Source: UBA11591 sp040220895 (GTDB lineage Bacteria; Bacteroidota; Bacteroidia; Flavobacteriales_E; Vicingaceae). From it: a stretch of 64,000 nt of DNA. Numbering within the stretch: the stretch's first letter is position 1; each line of letters begins with the position of its first letter. Below the pieces are notes generated by a model. That model searched no databases. It had not been told where the DNA came from and was given only the letters and a program-made list of their open reading frames with translations. A program made the translations under genes and the position numbers. The stretch covers positions 62,001 to 126,000 of the forward strand of contig JAVJVY010000013.1 in the NCBI GenBank assembly GCA_040220895.1, in the 5' to 3' direction. This document shows positions 1 to 9,579 of this stretch, in pieces.

Positions 1-1
1 C

Positions 2-2059
2 TTAGAGTTCAAGTATCTGAATGAAGATAATCCCCGATTTATAAGCAACGATGTACGCTTCATAAAAAGAGACCTTCAAGGAAATATGTGGGTTGGTACC
101 CTGGGTGGAGTAATCAAGATTGACCCTGCTCTGGTCAATGGTCCTTATGAGTATTCCGGAAGGCTAAATTCCAATATCAAGTTCCAGATAGTGACTGCCA
201 TGGACATTGATAAGTACAACAATCTTTGGATCGGAACCCTCGAAGGCCTGATTTATTATGAAATTAACCATGGCCGAATGAACCATCTGACCACTTACAA
301 CGGTTTGGCAGCGAATGAAATTTCTGAAATTCATTGCGACCCCGACGGTGCGGTCTGGGTGGGATGTAAAGGAAAAGGGCTAACCCTGATCAGGGACACC
401 AATTTTATCACCATCGACCTTGGAGGAGACATTACACCCAATTCCATCACCACAGATAGACAGGGAAATACTTGGATAGGTACGGATGGTCAAGGGCTGA
501 TGATCAGTAAAGACGGAAAGGCAATCACCGGTACTTTTACGGTTGAAGATGGCCTTGTGGCTGATCTAATCAACGTGGTCAAAGTCGACAATGAAAATAA
601 CATCTGGATTGGCACCAACAAGGGATTGAATAAATTCGATCGCAAGGGAAGTCGATTTCTCACTTATACGGAAAGCGACGGTTTTACCGGAATCGAAACA
701 AAATCTCATGCCGCTTTGCTCGACAAAAAAAAGAGGCTTTGGTTTGGCACAGTGAATGGAGCCATCCGTTACGATCCCTCAAAAGATAGGAAAGAACAAT
801 TCCTGCCAATTGTGCAGGTAACAAGGTTAAAAGTGAACCTTAACGACACCAGGATAGAGGAAAAAGCAGAATTTACTTACAAGGAGAAGTCGTTTTATTT
901 CGATTTTAAAGGCATATATCTGACCAATCCAGGTTCGGTAAGGTATAAGTACATTCTGGAAGGGATTGACGAAAAATGGAGTGAACCAACCACACTGACT
1001 TTCGCGAATTATCCCGCGCTGCCTCATGGAAATTACACCTTCAAAGTAATGGCCTCCAATAATACTGGTGAGTGGACTCCTGAAGACCAGATCGCCACGT
1101 ATTCTTTTACCATTACCCCCCCTTTTTGGAAGACCTGGTGGTTTTATATTATCTGCGTGATATTTATTGGGAGCTGGATTGCATTCCTTATTAAGAAAAG
1201 GGAAGAGAATCTTCAAATAGAGAAAAAGATTTTGGAAGAGAAGGTGGAAAAACGGACGGCCGAGGTTGTAGAAAAAAATAAAGAATTGGCTTCAAAAAAT
1301 AAGGATATCACTGATTCGATTCGCTACGCTGAGCGCATTCAGCGAGCCATACTTCCTCCCGATACGCTTATTAGGACTGCTCTTCCCGATTCTTTTGTGT
1401 TTTACCGACCCAAAGACATTGTATCTGGAGATTTTTATTGGGTTGAAACGGCCGAAGATCTGGTCCTTTTTTCTGCCATTGACTGCACAGGTCATGGTGT
1501 TCCAGGTGCCTTTATGTCTATTGTTGGACACAACTTACTAGATAAGATCGTAAAAGAGGAGAATATTCATAAGCCTTCAGAAATCCTGGATCATTTAAAC
1601 ACCAGTGTGTCGGATACTCTAAGGCAGACCAGTGAAACCGATACAGTCAAAGATGGCATGGATATGGCACTTATTGCGCTGAATTACAAGGAATTAAAAA
1701 TGGAATATTCGGGTGCTCACAACGCAATGTACCTGATACGAGATGGAGAGCTTATCGAAACCAAGGCAGATAGATTTGCTATAGGTAGCTTTATCCGAGG
1801 TGAAAAAAGAAAATTTACAAATCACGTTTTTGATCTGAAAAAGGGAGACTTGATCTACGTTTTTTCAGACGGTTTTCCGGATCAATTCGGTGGGAAGGAT
1901 GGCAAGAAGTACAAATACAAGCCCTTTAAGGAGTTTCTGCTTTCAATCATAGATAAGAGTATGAAAGAGCAACACCAAATGCTCGAAGAAGAATTTATCA
2001 ATTGGTTGGGCTCACACAGCCAGATAGATGACGTAATTATTATTGGAGTCAGAGTATAG
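2..2059 (+). CDS. Propeller sensor with SpoIIE/PP2C-type phosphatase output (5' partial)
   Basis: The reading frame is open back to base 2 and already encodes propeller sequence before the first ATG (86), so the true start lies outside the window. Numbered from that ATG, six blade motifs of the form WIGT/WVGT/WFGT fill residues 1-240 (MWVGT, LWIGT, VWVGC, TWIGT, IWIGT, LWFGT). A Y_Y_Y-type beta domain follows (about 245-345), then one membrane helix (about 350-372), a Lys/Glu-rich coiled coil and a SpoIIE/PP2C phosphatase domain. The phosphatase has the acidic metal motifs SGDFYW, DCTGHG, FSDGF and terminal DDV. Such proteins sense a periplasmic cue and dephosphorylate a cytoplasmic partner, usually an anti-sigma antagonist; that partner is not visible here. 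The stop is 2 bases before the next gene. The domain call is firm; the ligand and partner are unknown. Confidence 0.85.
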   Translation, partial: LEFKYLNEDNPRFISNDVRFIKRDLQGNMWVGTLGGVIKIDPALVNGPYEYSGRLNSNIKFQIVTAMDIDKYNNLWIGTLEGLIYYEINHGRMNHLTTYNGLAANEISEIHCDPDGAVWVGCKGKGLTLIRDTNFITIDLGGDITPNSITTDRQGNTWIGTDGQGLMISKDGKAITGTFTVEDGLVADLINVVKVDNENNIWIGTNKGLNKFDRKGSRFLTYTESDGFTGIETKSHAALLDKKKRLWFGTVNGAIRYDPSKDRKEQFLPIVQVTRLKVNLNDTRIEEKAEFTYKEKSFYFDFKGIYLTNPGSVRYKYILEGIDEKWSEPTTLTFANYPALPHGNYTFKVMASNNTGEWTPEDQIATYSFTITPPFWKTWWFYIICVIFIGSWIAFLIKKREENLQIEKKILEEKVEKRTAEVVEKNKELASKNKDITDSIRYAERIQRAILPPDTLIRTALPDSFVFYRPKDIVSGDFYWVETAEDLVLFSAIDCTGHGVPGAFMSIVGHNLLDKIVKEENIHKPSEILDHLNTSVSDTLRQTSETDTVKDGMDMALIALNYKELKMEYSGAHNAMYLIRDGELIETKADRFAIGSFIRGEKRKFTNHVFDLKKGDLIYVFSDGFPDQFGGKDGKKYKYKPFKEFLLSIIDKSMKEQHQMLEEEFINWLGSHSQIDDVIIIGVRV

Positions 2060-2061
2060 TT

Positions 2062-3183
2062 ATGGATTTGACCATTAGGGAAGTAAAAACCAAAACAGAC
2101 CGAAAAGATTTTGTGGATTTGCAATTTCTTTTGTACAAAGGCAAAAAGCATTGGGTCCCACCAATGAAGAAAGATGAATTAAAGGCTTTGGACCCGGCTT
2201 CCAATCCCGCATTTAAATTTTGTGACACCAAGGCATGGCTTGTTGAGCGAAAAGGTGAGGTCGTGGGGCGCGTAGTTGCCATTGTACACAATCCCTACAA
2301 TAAAAAGAAATCCATCAACTACGGCCGTATAAACAGGATCGAATTTGTTGACGACAAAGATGTCTTTGATTTACTCATCGATACTTGTGAGTCTTGGTTT
2401 AAGGAGAAGGGAATGGATCATGTTCACGGTCCTCTTGGATTTTCAAATTTAGATACACAAGGATTGTTAATTGATGGCTTTGATTTCCTTCCCAGCATTG
2501 CCTCCGTTTACCACTTGCCTTATTACAAGGATCATTTTGAGCGTAGGGGCTTTGAAAAAGAGAACGACTGGGTGGAATTTAGGCTAACCCTCACAGAAGG
2601 ACCGGTTAACAAAGCAAATAGGGGGGTAGCAATCATAAAAAGACGGTTTGGTTTTGAATCCCACAGGGTGCAAACCAAAGAAGAACTCAAGAAGTTTGCT
2701 CCCAGAATATTCGAAATACTGAATAAGGCTTTTGCCGAATTGCCTTACGTCGCTGAACTGAATCAGGAAATGATTGATTCTTTCACCAAGAAGTATTTTG
2801 ATGTTATCGACCCGCGATTCATTTCGCTGGTCAAAAAAAATGGGGAATTAGTGGGATTTTTTATTGGATTACCCAGCCTTTCTGAAGCCATGCAGAAATC
2901 GGGTGGCTCACTATTTCCTTTTGGCTTCATTCACCTCATGAGAGCCTTGAAGAGCCCTAAGGTGATTGATATGATGTTGACCGGAGTTCTTCCTGAACAC
3001 CAGGCGAATGGAGTAGCCGTAATACTGATTGGGGAGCTACAACAACGAATGTTGGAATTGGGAATCAATGTCATGGAAACCACCGGTGTTTTTGAAACCA
3101 ATCAGGCCGTTATAGCTAATTGGAAGAACTACGAGCACATCCAACACAAAAGAAGGCGATGTTATCTAAAAAAGATTGCATAA
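2062..3183 (+). CDS. GNAT-like acetyltransferase family protein (YghO-like)
   Basis: This 373-residue soluble protein starts with ATG 2 bases after the sensor-phosphatase stop, so the two are probably cotranscribed. The N-terminal part has the look of a YghO-type GNAT protein (HWVPP near residue 30, then a basic VVGRVVAIVHN strand). The C-terminal half (about 190-373) ends in an acyltransferase-like fold with a substrate-binding segment around LPEHQANGV. No signal peptide or membrane segment is seen. The acceptor is unknown. A strong hairpin terminator lies just after the stop. Family assignment comes from overall pattern and is moderately sure; chemistry is inferred. Confidence 0.55.
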   Translation: MDLTIREVKTKTDRKDFVDLQFLLYKGKKHWVPPMKKDELKALDPASNPAFKFCDTKAWLVERKGEVVGRVVAIVHNPYNKKKSINYGRINRIEFVDDKDVFDLLIDTCESWFKEKGMDHVHGPLGFSNLDTQGLLIDGFDFLPSIASVYHLPYYKDHFERRGFEKENDWVEFRLTLTEGPVNKANRGVAIIKRRFGFESHRVQTKEELKKFAPRIFEILNKAFAELPYVAELNQEMIDSFTKKYFDVIDPRFISLVKKNGELVGFFIGLPSLSEAMQKSGGSLFPFGFIHLMRALKSPKVIDMMLTGVLPEHQANGVAVILIGELQQRMLELGINVMETTGVFETNQAVIANWKNYEHIQHKRRRCYLKKIA

Positions 3184-3213
3184 AAAAAACCCGGCCATTG
3201 ACCGGGTTTTTTT
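3184..3213. terminator. Bidirectional intrinsic terminator
   Basis: A CCCGG/CCGGG stem (3190-3194 with 3202-3206) is flanked by an A-run at 3182-3189 and a T-run at 3207-3213. It can therefore stop transcription from the acetyltransferase gene (plus) and from the converging T9SS hydrolase gene (minus). Confidence 0.8.
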
Positions 3214-3227
3214 ATGTGGGGCCTGAA

Positions 3228-4682
3228 TTAATTAACTGCTATTTTTTTCCGGGCCATTCCTTTGTCTGTTTGAATGGTCATAAGGTACATCCCTCTTTCA
3301 AGAGTTGATACATCTATTTGGAAGGTGCTTTTGCGCTCGTAATTACTCATCCAAACCAATTTTCCACTGATGTCATAAATACTCGCTGTTTTCACATTTA
3401 AGTCTGTAGAAATGTTGATGACGTCAGAAGATGGATTAGGATATACAGAAACCTGACTGCTTAGATCCTGCAATTCTTTTTGCCCGACCAAAGAAGTATG
3501 GGCAATAAATCGAGGGCAGAAATATCCCATAATAGTATCGATATATGCAATTGCTTTGGCCTTGGTTGCAAGTGGATTGGCGGCAGAACCTGTACCCGAA
3601 CCGGCGGCTATGCAAGGGCTATTGGCATCATACCATGCCCAGGGCTCGTATCCGTTTGCTGGACCGTAGAAAGGCATGAACCCTTTGTTCGACGTTTTAC
3701 TGTTAGCAGATTGCGTATATGCATCTGTAAAACCATCGTCATAGAATTTTTGGTTTCCAAGTCTGGTAGCTCTGTCAGAAATCGGTCTCGATCCGCAAAC
3801 TTCCACCACGGGCTGACCTGTGGCAGCTACAATAACGACTTTACAATTTATCGGAGTGAGCGAATCTGCTTCCCCGTGAAAATTGATGATGGGAACTTCA
3901 CCTGCATTGATCCACGAAGAATCACCAATGGCTCCTCCAAGATTTAATACCATGGCGATGTCACTCGAAGGCCCGGGATTATTATAGTTAAAAAACCCAG
4001 TGGTTCCGTTATCTCCTTCAAAATCTCCCCAGCGGTGAATATCGACTAAGGGCTTGTTTGTTCCCCCAACATCCACAAATTTGGGTAACCACAATTCATT
4101 GGTGTCATTTAAGCTCCCATAGGCAAGAGCCGCATAGCCTCCAGAATTAGAACCGCCGACGCAGATTTTTGTGGAATCAATGCCATATGTACCGGAGTTG
4201 CTCTTTACGTAGCGTACACAGGCTTTCATGTCTTGCATGGCCAGATACACGGCCGTCATGATGGTTCCAATACGGTCTTTTTGGGCAGAAGCAATCGGAT
4301 TCCATCCCAGGCGGTAATCCATGGAAATTGCAACGTAACCGCGCTTGGCGAATTCACGACACATTTCTACCATGGTGCTATCTTCCTTGTCCCCAAGTGG
4401 GAGGGTATTTTGAGAACACTTCGGCAAGAAGCTACCCGCATGAGCCAGTATGATCAAAGGACGATCCGTAACCGTATCGCCTGTTGGTTCATATACATCC
4501 ATTACTAATGGCTGTGATTGTGGTGTAGGCGGATTGATGTAGACATTGAAATTATCGCCGTATTTCACATTTTTAGTGACCGTAACCCCGGTGAAAACCT
4601 CATCGATGTATCTGGTTTGTGAGAAGGAATTCACGAGCATCAAGCACGTGATCGCCAAAGAGAGTAGAGTTATTTTTTTCAT
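3228..4682 (-). CDS. Secreted alpha/beta-hydrolase-fold protein with T9SS sorting domain
   Basis: 484 residues. A signal peptide (MKKITLLSLA..., cleavage near SFSQ, about residue 21) precedes an alpha/beta hydrolase domain. That domain has a PLIILAHAGSF oxyanion-type strand (about 75-84), an ISMDYRLGW segment (about 119-127) and a GGSNSGGYAAL nucleophile-elbow-like turn (176-186). A T9SS type A sorting domain occupies about 405-484 (YPNPSSD, then YDISGKLV, ending in KKIAVN). The protein should cross the outer membrane and be released or anchored by T9SS. The elbow is not a canonical GxSxG: S178 and S180 are both possible nucleophiles, so activity as an esterase is uncertain. The TonB receptor gene lies 47 bases upstream on the same strand and may share its transcript. 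Confidence 0.75.
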   Translation of the reverse strand: MKKITLLSLAITCLMLVNSFSQTRYIDEVFTGVTVTKNVKYGDNFNVYINPPTPQSQPLVMDVYEPTGDTVTDRPLIILAHAGSFLPKCSQNTLPLGDKEDSTMVEMCREFAKRGYVAISMDYRLGWNPIASAQKDRIGTIMTAVYLAMQDMKACVRYVKSNSGTYGIDSTKICVGGSNSGGYAALAYGSLNDTNELWLPKFVDVGGTNKPLVDIHRWGDFEGDNGTTGFFNYNNPGPSSDIAMVLNLGGAIGDSSWINAGEVPIINFHGEADSLTPINCKVVIVAATGQPVVEVCGSRPISDRATRLGNQKFYDDGFTDAYTQSANSKTSNKGFMPFYGPANGYEPWAWYDANSPCIAAGSGTGSAANPLATKAKAIAYIDTIMGYFCPRFIAHTSLVGQKELQDLSSQVSVYPNPSSDVINISTDLNVKTASIYDISGKLVWMSNYERKSTFQIDVSTLERGMYLMTIQTDKGMARKKIAVN

Positions 4683-4729
4683 GTTATAATTTTTAATTTA
4701 AAATAAAGATAAAAAATCCATGGAATTAC

Positions 4730-7549
4730 TTAGTTACGCCCTAGCTCAAGTAGAATAGAAAAATAAGCGAGTCGCCCTACTCTTGGCCCACCGTACGTTT
4801 GATAATTCATTTTATTCAAAACATTGGAAGCACCGAGCTTGAAAGTGGTGTGAATTTTTGAAGCGCGATAACTCACCTGGGCATCTAGGATGTCGTACGT
4901 GGGAATTCCCCCTGTAAATTGGGGACTTCCCTCAAAAATAAAGCCCTCTATCCATTTATAATTCACACTGAATCCTACACCAGAGAGCGTGGTATTGAAA
5001 AACTTGATCTTAATATCCCTGCCCGATATTCCCAAATTGAATTTATTTTCAGGGGTGTTGAATGCGGGTATTATGGGGTCGTCCAAGCTGTCTTTATTCA
5101 ATCTGTTCCATGAGTAATTACCGCTTAACGCAAAATATTTTTTGAAGTAATAATTGAGACCAAGACTGAAGCCCTGAGTAGTAACTTGAGTTTCCGAATT
5201 AGCAGTGACCCTATAAACCTGATCAATGCGCCCAAAAGTATTGTCACCTGATACCTTGGCACCAATGACGTAACCAAGAAAATCCTTATACCAACTATAG
5301 TAGTAGCTAGCATCGACGTAAAACTGCTTGGTTAGAGCACCTTTGTAGCCGAACTCCAACGTTCTGACGCGCTCGGGGCGCACGGGATTCACACTAAAGG
5401 TGTCTAACAGGGCGGGTCGGTATACGGCACTGTCATAAGCATCGAAAAAAGATTCCACACTGACCAGGTCATCGAAGCCGTCGAGATTCCCAATTAATAT
5501 AGCCCTGCCTACGTTGTAAAACAGGTATTGATCCTGCAGTGTCGGGTTTCGGATAGCTGAAGAAAAAGAGGTTCGGAAAGTGTGATCTTCGTTGGCCAGG
5601 TAAACTACAGATGCTGCCGGAGAAAACAGGTGATCAAAATTTTGATTTTTATCTACCCTTCCTGTACCGGTGATTATAACGCTTTCATCCAGGATTCTTT
5701 TTTCAAGGCTTCCATAGACCCCATATTCAGAATTTTTAATAACCCTTCCATTAGTATCACTAAAAATGGTGCCATTACTTTTAGGATTGTACTGACGGAA
5801 ACTCGCTCCCAGCAAAGCTCTAAAACCTTCTATGCCAAATTCCTTTTCATCAAATGCATATTGACCTTGATAATGAGTCAAGGTGGATTGATCAAAGAAC
5901 CCTGACCCACCTTCTAGAAATGTCTGTTTCGAGGTTATAGAACTAAAAGCGGAATCGAAATCAGCCGTACCCTCCTTATACCTTGGCCGGTTAAATTGAC
6001 TGAATCCACGACCATCGGCATAAGCCCTCGCAGCCTTATGATACTTGACCAAGGAGTCTACATTTTCTGCCATTACCATTTGAGCCAGGGCTCTAGTTTG
6101 GTCACTTTCACTGAGCCATTTCAGAAAAAATTGTTGATCGGCCGGATCGGGATATCCTGGCAACTGGCGTACTTTTTTGGTATTGTTGTCTTGCCAGTAT
6201 TGAAGGTAATCAACGCTCCAGTCAATGTCATTTTTAACATTGTTTTGTAAAAGAAGTGCCGTAAATACCGCATCGTAAGACTTGCCCGCATCTTCAGCCG
6301 TATGATAGGCTCTTATGAAAAATTTATCCTTCTTGTTGATCTCGGCGATGTATTGATTCATTTGGAGGTCCTTCAGACTGTATCGATTATCTCCTTGATA
6401 TACAGTGGTACCAGTGCCATAATTATAGGTCAGCATCAATCGCATGTCATTGGGTAACTTGAAATGAATGGAAGGCGAGATCTTTAAGTTTCTTGTATTG
6501 TAATCTACCAGATCGACTTCGTTGTAGCCCGTGCGGTGATAAATGCCTAATCCGGGGTAATTGAACTCCCCGAAAAAGTCTGATGCATCGTTGATGCCAG
6601 GTATCAGATTTTCATCTCCGTATCGATTAACGGCATCATATCCTCCTGGATTATCCCTTCCCACTTCGGATTGCTCGGTTGGATCCATGTTATCGGCCTC
6701 CCAGTCGAGTGCCTGCATGTAAGAGAAATTCAATTTATAGGCCACAACTTCTTCTTCGGAGCCAAATAGTCGGTGACCACGTGCAAACCTGACAGCCGTT
6801 TCTCGCAGTTGACGCTCACCCACCTTGCCCATTACATCTAATCCCTGATGCACAAATGGATCTTTCGTCGTCATTGAGATAACACCGTTAAAGGCATTTG
6901 GACCATACAATGCCGAGTTTGCGCCGACAATCAGCTCAACCCGTTGAATGTCCAATTCCGAGGAACCGGCGAAATTGCCAACCGAAAAATTTAAACCAGG
7001 TGCCTGGTTATCAACTCCATCAATGATCTGCAGGGATCGAACAGGTCTGGTACTATTAAAACCACGGGTGTTAACCACTTTAAAGCCCATGCTGGCGGAT
7101 GTTAGGTCAACTCCTTTTAAGTGGCCCAATCCGTCATAAAAATTTACTGCCGGGGTTTCTTTGACAGCAATGGCATCCATGGATTCAACCGTTACGGGTG
7201 ATTCCCGTTGCTTTTCGGTGATGCGATCCTCAATGACGTCCACTGACTCAAGGTTGACATTCTCACCTTTTAGCTTGACCTTGATTTTCTCCAGATTTGT
7301 TACCGAAAGTTCAGTTTTTTCAAATCCAACATAGGTGATCACCAGAGTAGAAGGCAGTCCTTTGGTCAATTCGAGCGAAAATTTTCCATCAAAATCCGTT
7401 GTAGCACCATTAGAAGTCCCCTTCTCGAGGACGGCGGCTCCAAATAACTTTTCTCCGGTTTCCTGATCCTCGATCACACCGTTCACTCGTTGAGCAAAAA
7501 GAACCTGTCCCACAATAAGCAGGGTAGCCAAAAGAAAATATTTACCCAT
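4730..7549 (-). CDS. TonB-dependent outer-membrane receptor
   Basis: About 939 residues from ATG 7549, which begins a clean signal peptide (MGKYFLLATLLIVGQVLFAQ). An upstream in-frame TTG at 7591 is less likely. The signal is followed by a carboxypeptidase-regulatory-like domain (about 22-100), a plug domain (about 110-230, with FNGVISM and QRVELIVGANSALYG) and a beta-barrel ending in an aromatic-rich strand (YFSILLELGRN). It imports a large ligand across the outer membrane using TonB energy. No SusD partner or glycoside hydrolase adjoins it, so this is not a standard polysaccharide-utilisation locus. The next gene downstream is a T9SS hydrolase 47 bases away, which might act on the same ligand (inference). 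Confidence 0.88.
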   Translation of the reverse strand: MGKYFLLATLLIVGQVLFAQRVNGVIEDQETGEKLFGAAVLEKGTSNGATTDFDGKFSLELTKGLPSTLVITYVGFEKTELSVTNLEKIKVKLKGENVNLESVDVIEDRITEKQRESPVTVESMDAIAVKETPAVNFYDGLGHLKGVDLTSASMGFKVVNTRGFNSTRPVRSLQIIDGVDNQAPGLNFSVGNFAGSSELDIQRVELIVGANSALYGPNAFNGVISMTTKDPFVHQGLDVMGKVGERQLRETAVRFARGHRLFGSEEEVVAYKLNFSYMQALDWEADNMDPTEQSEVGRDNPGGYDAVNRYGDENLIPGINDASDFFGEFNYPGLGIYHRTGYNEVDLVDYNTRNLKISPSIHFKLPNDMRLMLTYNYGTGTTVYQGDNRYSLKDLQMNQYIAEINKKDKFFIRAYHTAEDAGKSYDAVFTALLLQNNVKNDIDWSVDYLQYWQDNNTKKVRQLPGYPDPADQQFFLKWLSESDQTRALAQMVMAENVDSLVKYHKAARAYADGRGFSQFNRPRYKEGTADFDSAFSSITSKQTFLEGGSGFFDQSTLTHYQGQYAFDEKEFGIEGFRALLGASFRQYNPKSNGTIFSDTNGRVIKNSEYGVYGSLEKRILDESVIITGTGRVDKNQNFDHLFSPAASVVYLANEDHTFRTSFSSAIRNPTLQDQYLFYNVGRAILIGNLDGFDDLVSVESFFDAYDSAVYRPALLDTFSVNPVRPERVRTLEFGYKGALTKQFYVDASYYYSWYKDFLGYVIGAKVSGDNTFGRIDQVYRVTANSETQVTTQGFSLGLNYYFKKYFALSGNYSWNRLNKDSLDDPIIPAFNTPENKFNLGISGRDIKIKFFNTTLSGVGFSVNYKWIEGFIFEGSPQFTGGIPTYDILDAQVSYRASKIHTTFKLGASNVLNKMNYQTYGGPRVGRLAYFSILLELGRN

Positions 7550-7611
7550 GAAAAAGAATGAAGGGATTAATATCCATACATAAAGAAACAAAAAAAATGG
7601 ATTGGGTGGTG

Positions 7612-8361
7612 TCAGTTGGCTCCTTCGGCATCAAAGGACAAAACGATGATGTCGCGCACTTTGGAAATTAGTTCCGCCATGTTCTTCTCAGTGTAGACCG
7701 AAGTGTCGACAGCCGGGTGAACGATGGCTTCTGCTCTTCCGGGAAGAAGATCCAAACTACCACTGGGAAGAATTTTTCTCGTGCCGTTTATGGTGATTGG
7801 AAGAATAGGCAGTCCAAGCTGCAGGGCTAGCACAAAAGCACCTTTTTTAAATACACCAATAGCGCCGTCTTTACTTCTGGTACCTTCAGGAAAAAACATG
7901 ACGGACGTCCCGTTAACAATATTTTTCTTGGCTTTTTCGATGGCCTGTATGGCAGCGGCCCGGTCACTGCGATCTACAATGATGTGACCAACTTTTTCGC
8001 ACGCATATCCTATGAAGGGAATCTTCCTCAATTCTTTTTTCATCACCCATTTCATATCCATTTTCAACCAACCGTAAATGACAAAAATATCGAAATGACT
8101 TTGGTGATTGGAAACGACGATGTAAGATTGATTGCGATCAATGTTTTCGATTCCCGAGACATTTACCCACATCGGGGTAAAGAATGATGAAAACCTTGCC
8201 CAGCTTATACCGCCCCACGTATTTCCCAGACTCGGACTGACAAATATTGCCAGAAAGATGGCGAAAATGGCCAGAACCATGCCAGAAATGCCTAACAAGG
8301 GAACAAAGACCAGCCATTTGTATGGCTGGTAAAGCCACCAAAGCAAGGAATACTTGCGCAT
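7612..8361 (-). CDS. plsC: 1-acyl-sn-glycerol-3-phosphate acyltransferase (PlsC family)
   Basis: 249 residues from ATG 8361. It transfers an acyl group to lysophosphatidic acid to make phosphatidic acid at the inner membrane. An N-terminal hydrophobic segment (about 17-42) precedes acyltransferase motif I NHQSHFD (85-91, the HX4D catalytic pair) and motif III FPEGTRS (157-163). Its start codon overlaps the stop of the SUI1 gene in a TGATG, implying translational coupling. Together with the lipid kinase upstream, the cluster concerns phospholipid metabolism. Confidence 0.87.
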   Translation of the reverse strand: MRKYSLLWWLYQPYKWLVFVPLLGISGMVLAIFAIFLAIFVSPSLGNTWGGISWARFSSFFTPMWVNVSGIENIDRNQSYIVVSNHQSHFDIFVIYGWLKMDMKWVMKKELRKIPFIGYACEKVGHIIVDRSDRAAAIQAIEKAKKNIVNGTSVMFFPEGTRSKDGAIGVFKKGAFVLALQLGLPILPITINGTRKILPSGSLDLLPGRAEAIVHPAVDTSVYTEKNMAELISKVRDIIVLSFDAEGAN

Positions 8362-8699
8362 CAAACCCCAGAAATTTTAGTCTTATATTTTTTTGATTTC
8401 AAATAATCGCTGACCTTTTGGATAAAATTCCCCTGAATCAAAATTTCCCCTTCTTTTGTTGTTCCACCACAGCCGCAATGCGCTTTCAGTTCTTTTTCAA
8501 GGGACTTCAATTCCTCGCTATTGCCATTGAATCCTGACACCACAGTCACGGTTTTTCCTTTCCTGTTTTTGCGATCAGGGAATACCCTAAGTGTTTGAAC
8601 TTGATTTTCACTTCTATGTGCGCTCTCCATCTCCTCCTGGTGGTAGTTAAAATCGGGATTGGTTGAGTACACGAATCCATCATTCTTGTTTTTCTTCAT
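8361..8699 (-). CDS. SUI1/eIF1-like translation factor (YciH family)
   Basis: This 112-residue protein carries a C-terminal SUI1 domain (about 35-112): a TLRVFPDRKNRKGKTVTVV strand, then KAHCGCGGT and EGEILIQGN, all hallmarks of the eIF1/YciH fold. Bacterial members bind the ribosome and influence initiation. The first 35 residues are polar and variable. It lies between the lipid kinase (4 bases upstream) and plsC (overlapping TGATG), an odd partnership that may reflect only operon packing. Confidence 0.82.
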   Translation of the reverse strand: MKKNKNDGFVYSTNPDFNYHQEEMESAHRSENQVQTLRVFPDRKNRKGKTVTVVSGFNGNSEELKSLEKELKAHCGCGGTTKEGEILIQGNFIQKVSDYLKSKKYKTKISGV

Positions 8700-8703
8700 A
8701 AAA

Positions 8704-9579
8704 CTAACAGATTACTGATAGGGATTGGGGTATAACGGCAAAGTTAACAAGTCCATCGATTTTCACGGGGTCGCCGTCGACATGTGCCCAGTTCTGATCA
8801 CATTTTACCGATAGTTGATCGGTTCTGAAAGTTTGGTAAACCTTGTTTTCTTTCAGTCGGCCTGTAATCAGTTGGACAAGAAACCGGATGGCTCTTGGAA
8901 TCGAAAGGTCTTGAATGGTGCACACATCCAATTTTCCATCTGAAATGTCGGCCTTTGGTGCAATTCTTGCATTATTTCCATATTGCGAAGAATTGGCCAC
9001 GGTTATAGCGGTGATATTTTTCTTGATTTCCAGGCCATCGTATTGCAAGGTGGCGTCAAACTGACTGATATCATTAGCCAATTTCAAGGTAATACGCAGG
9101 TAATTTATAAATCCTCTACGCTTTGATAATGCGAATTCTTTGCTTACCTGTGCATCAAATCCGATTCCTGCAACACTTATAAATCGATGTTCATTCATTT
9201 TTGCAGTATCTATAAGTTTCTCTTTGCTTTTTAGTATCGTGTCCAATGCCTTGTTCCAATCCATTGATATTTTTAAATGCCTGGCCAAACCGTTGCCGGA
9301 TCCAACCGGAAGTATTGCCAAGGCAACTTCTGTTCCGATTAATGACCTCGCCACTTCATTTACTGTGCCGTCGCCACCTACGGCGACTACAACGGTGTAT
9401 CCCTTATCTACAGCGTTCTTTGAGAATATCTCCGCATCTCCAGGACCCCGGGTGATCAATATTTGAAATTCTTCACTTTGACCTAAGTGCCCTTCAATCA
9501 GATCTTTACATTTAATCGCATCTCCGCTACCGGAGGCAGGATTTATAATGAAGGCATATTTTCTATTGTTTTTGGCCAC
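8704..9579 (-). CDS. Diacylglycerol kinase-like lipid kinase (YegS/DagK family)
   Basis: It has the NAD/DAG-kinase signatures FIINPASGSG near the N-terminus (nucleotide-binding loop), GGDGTVNEVA (catalytic GGDGT), and PVGSGNGLARHL, plus a C-terminal ISVAGIGFDAQV...DGDPV segment. The family phosphorylates diacylglycerol or related lipids with ATP at the membrane. No ATG is available near the N-terminus. GTG 9579 (MAKNNRKYAF) gives the usual family length of about 291 residues; TTG 9600 is an alternative. Both overlap the end of the upstream sulfatase-like gene, so translation is probably coupled. Confidence 0.85.
   Translation of the reverse strand: MAKNNRKYAFIINPASGSGDAIKCKDLIEGHLGQSEEFQILITRGPGDAEIFSKNAVDKGYTVVVAVGGDGTVNEVARSLIGTEVALAILPVGSGNGLARHLKISMDWNKALDTILKSKEKLIDTAKMNEHRFISVAGIGFDAQVSKEFALSKRRGFINYLRITLKLANDISQFDATLQYDGLEIKKNITAITVANSSQYGNNARIAPKADISDGKLDVCTIQDLSIPRAIRFLVQLITGRLKENKVYQTFRTDQLSVKCDQNWAHVDGDPVKIDGLVNFAVIPQSLSVIC

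Noticed and set aside
3480..3947. Open frame of 155 codons on plus inside the T9SS hydrolase gene
   Set aside because: Antisense to conserved hydrolase sequence and lacks any start context or domain.
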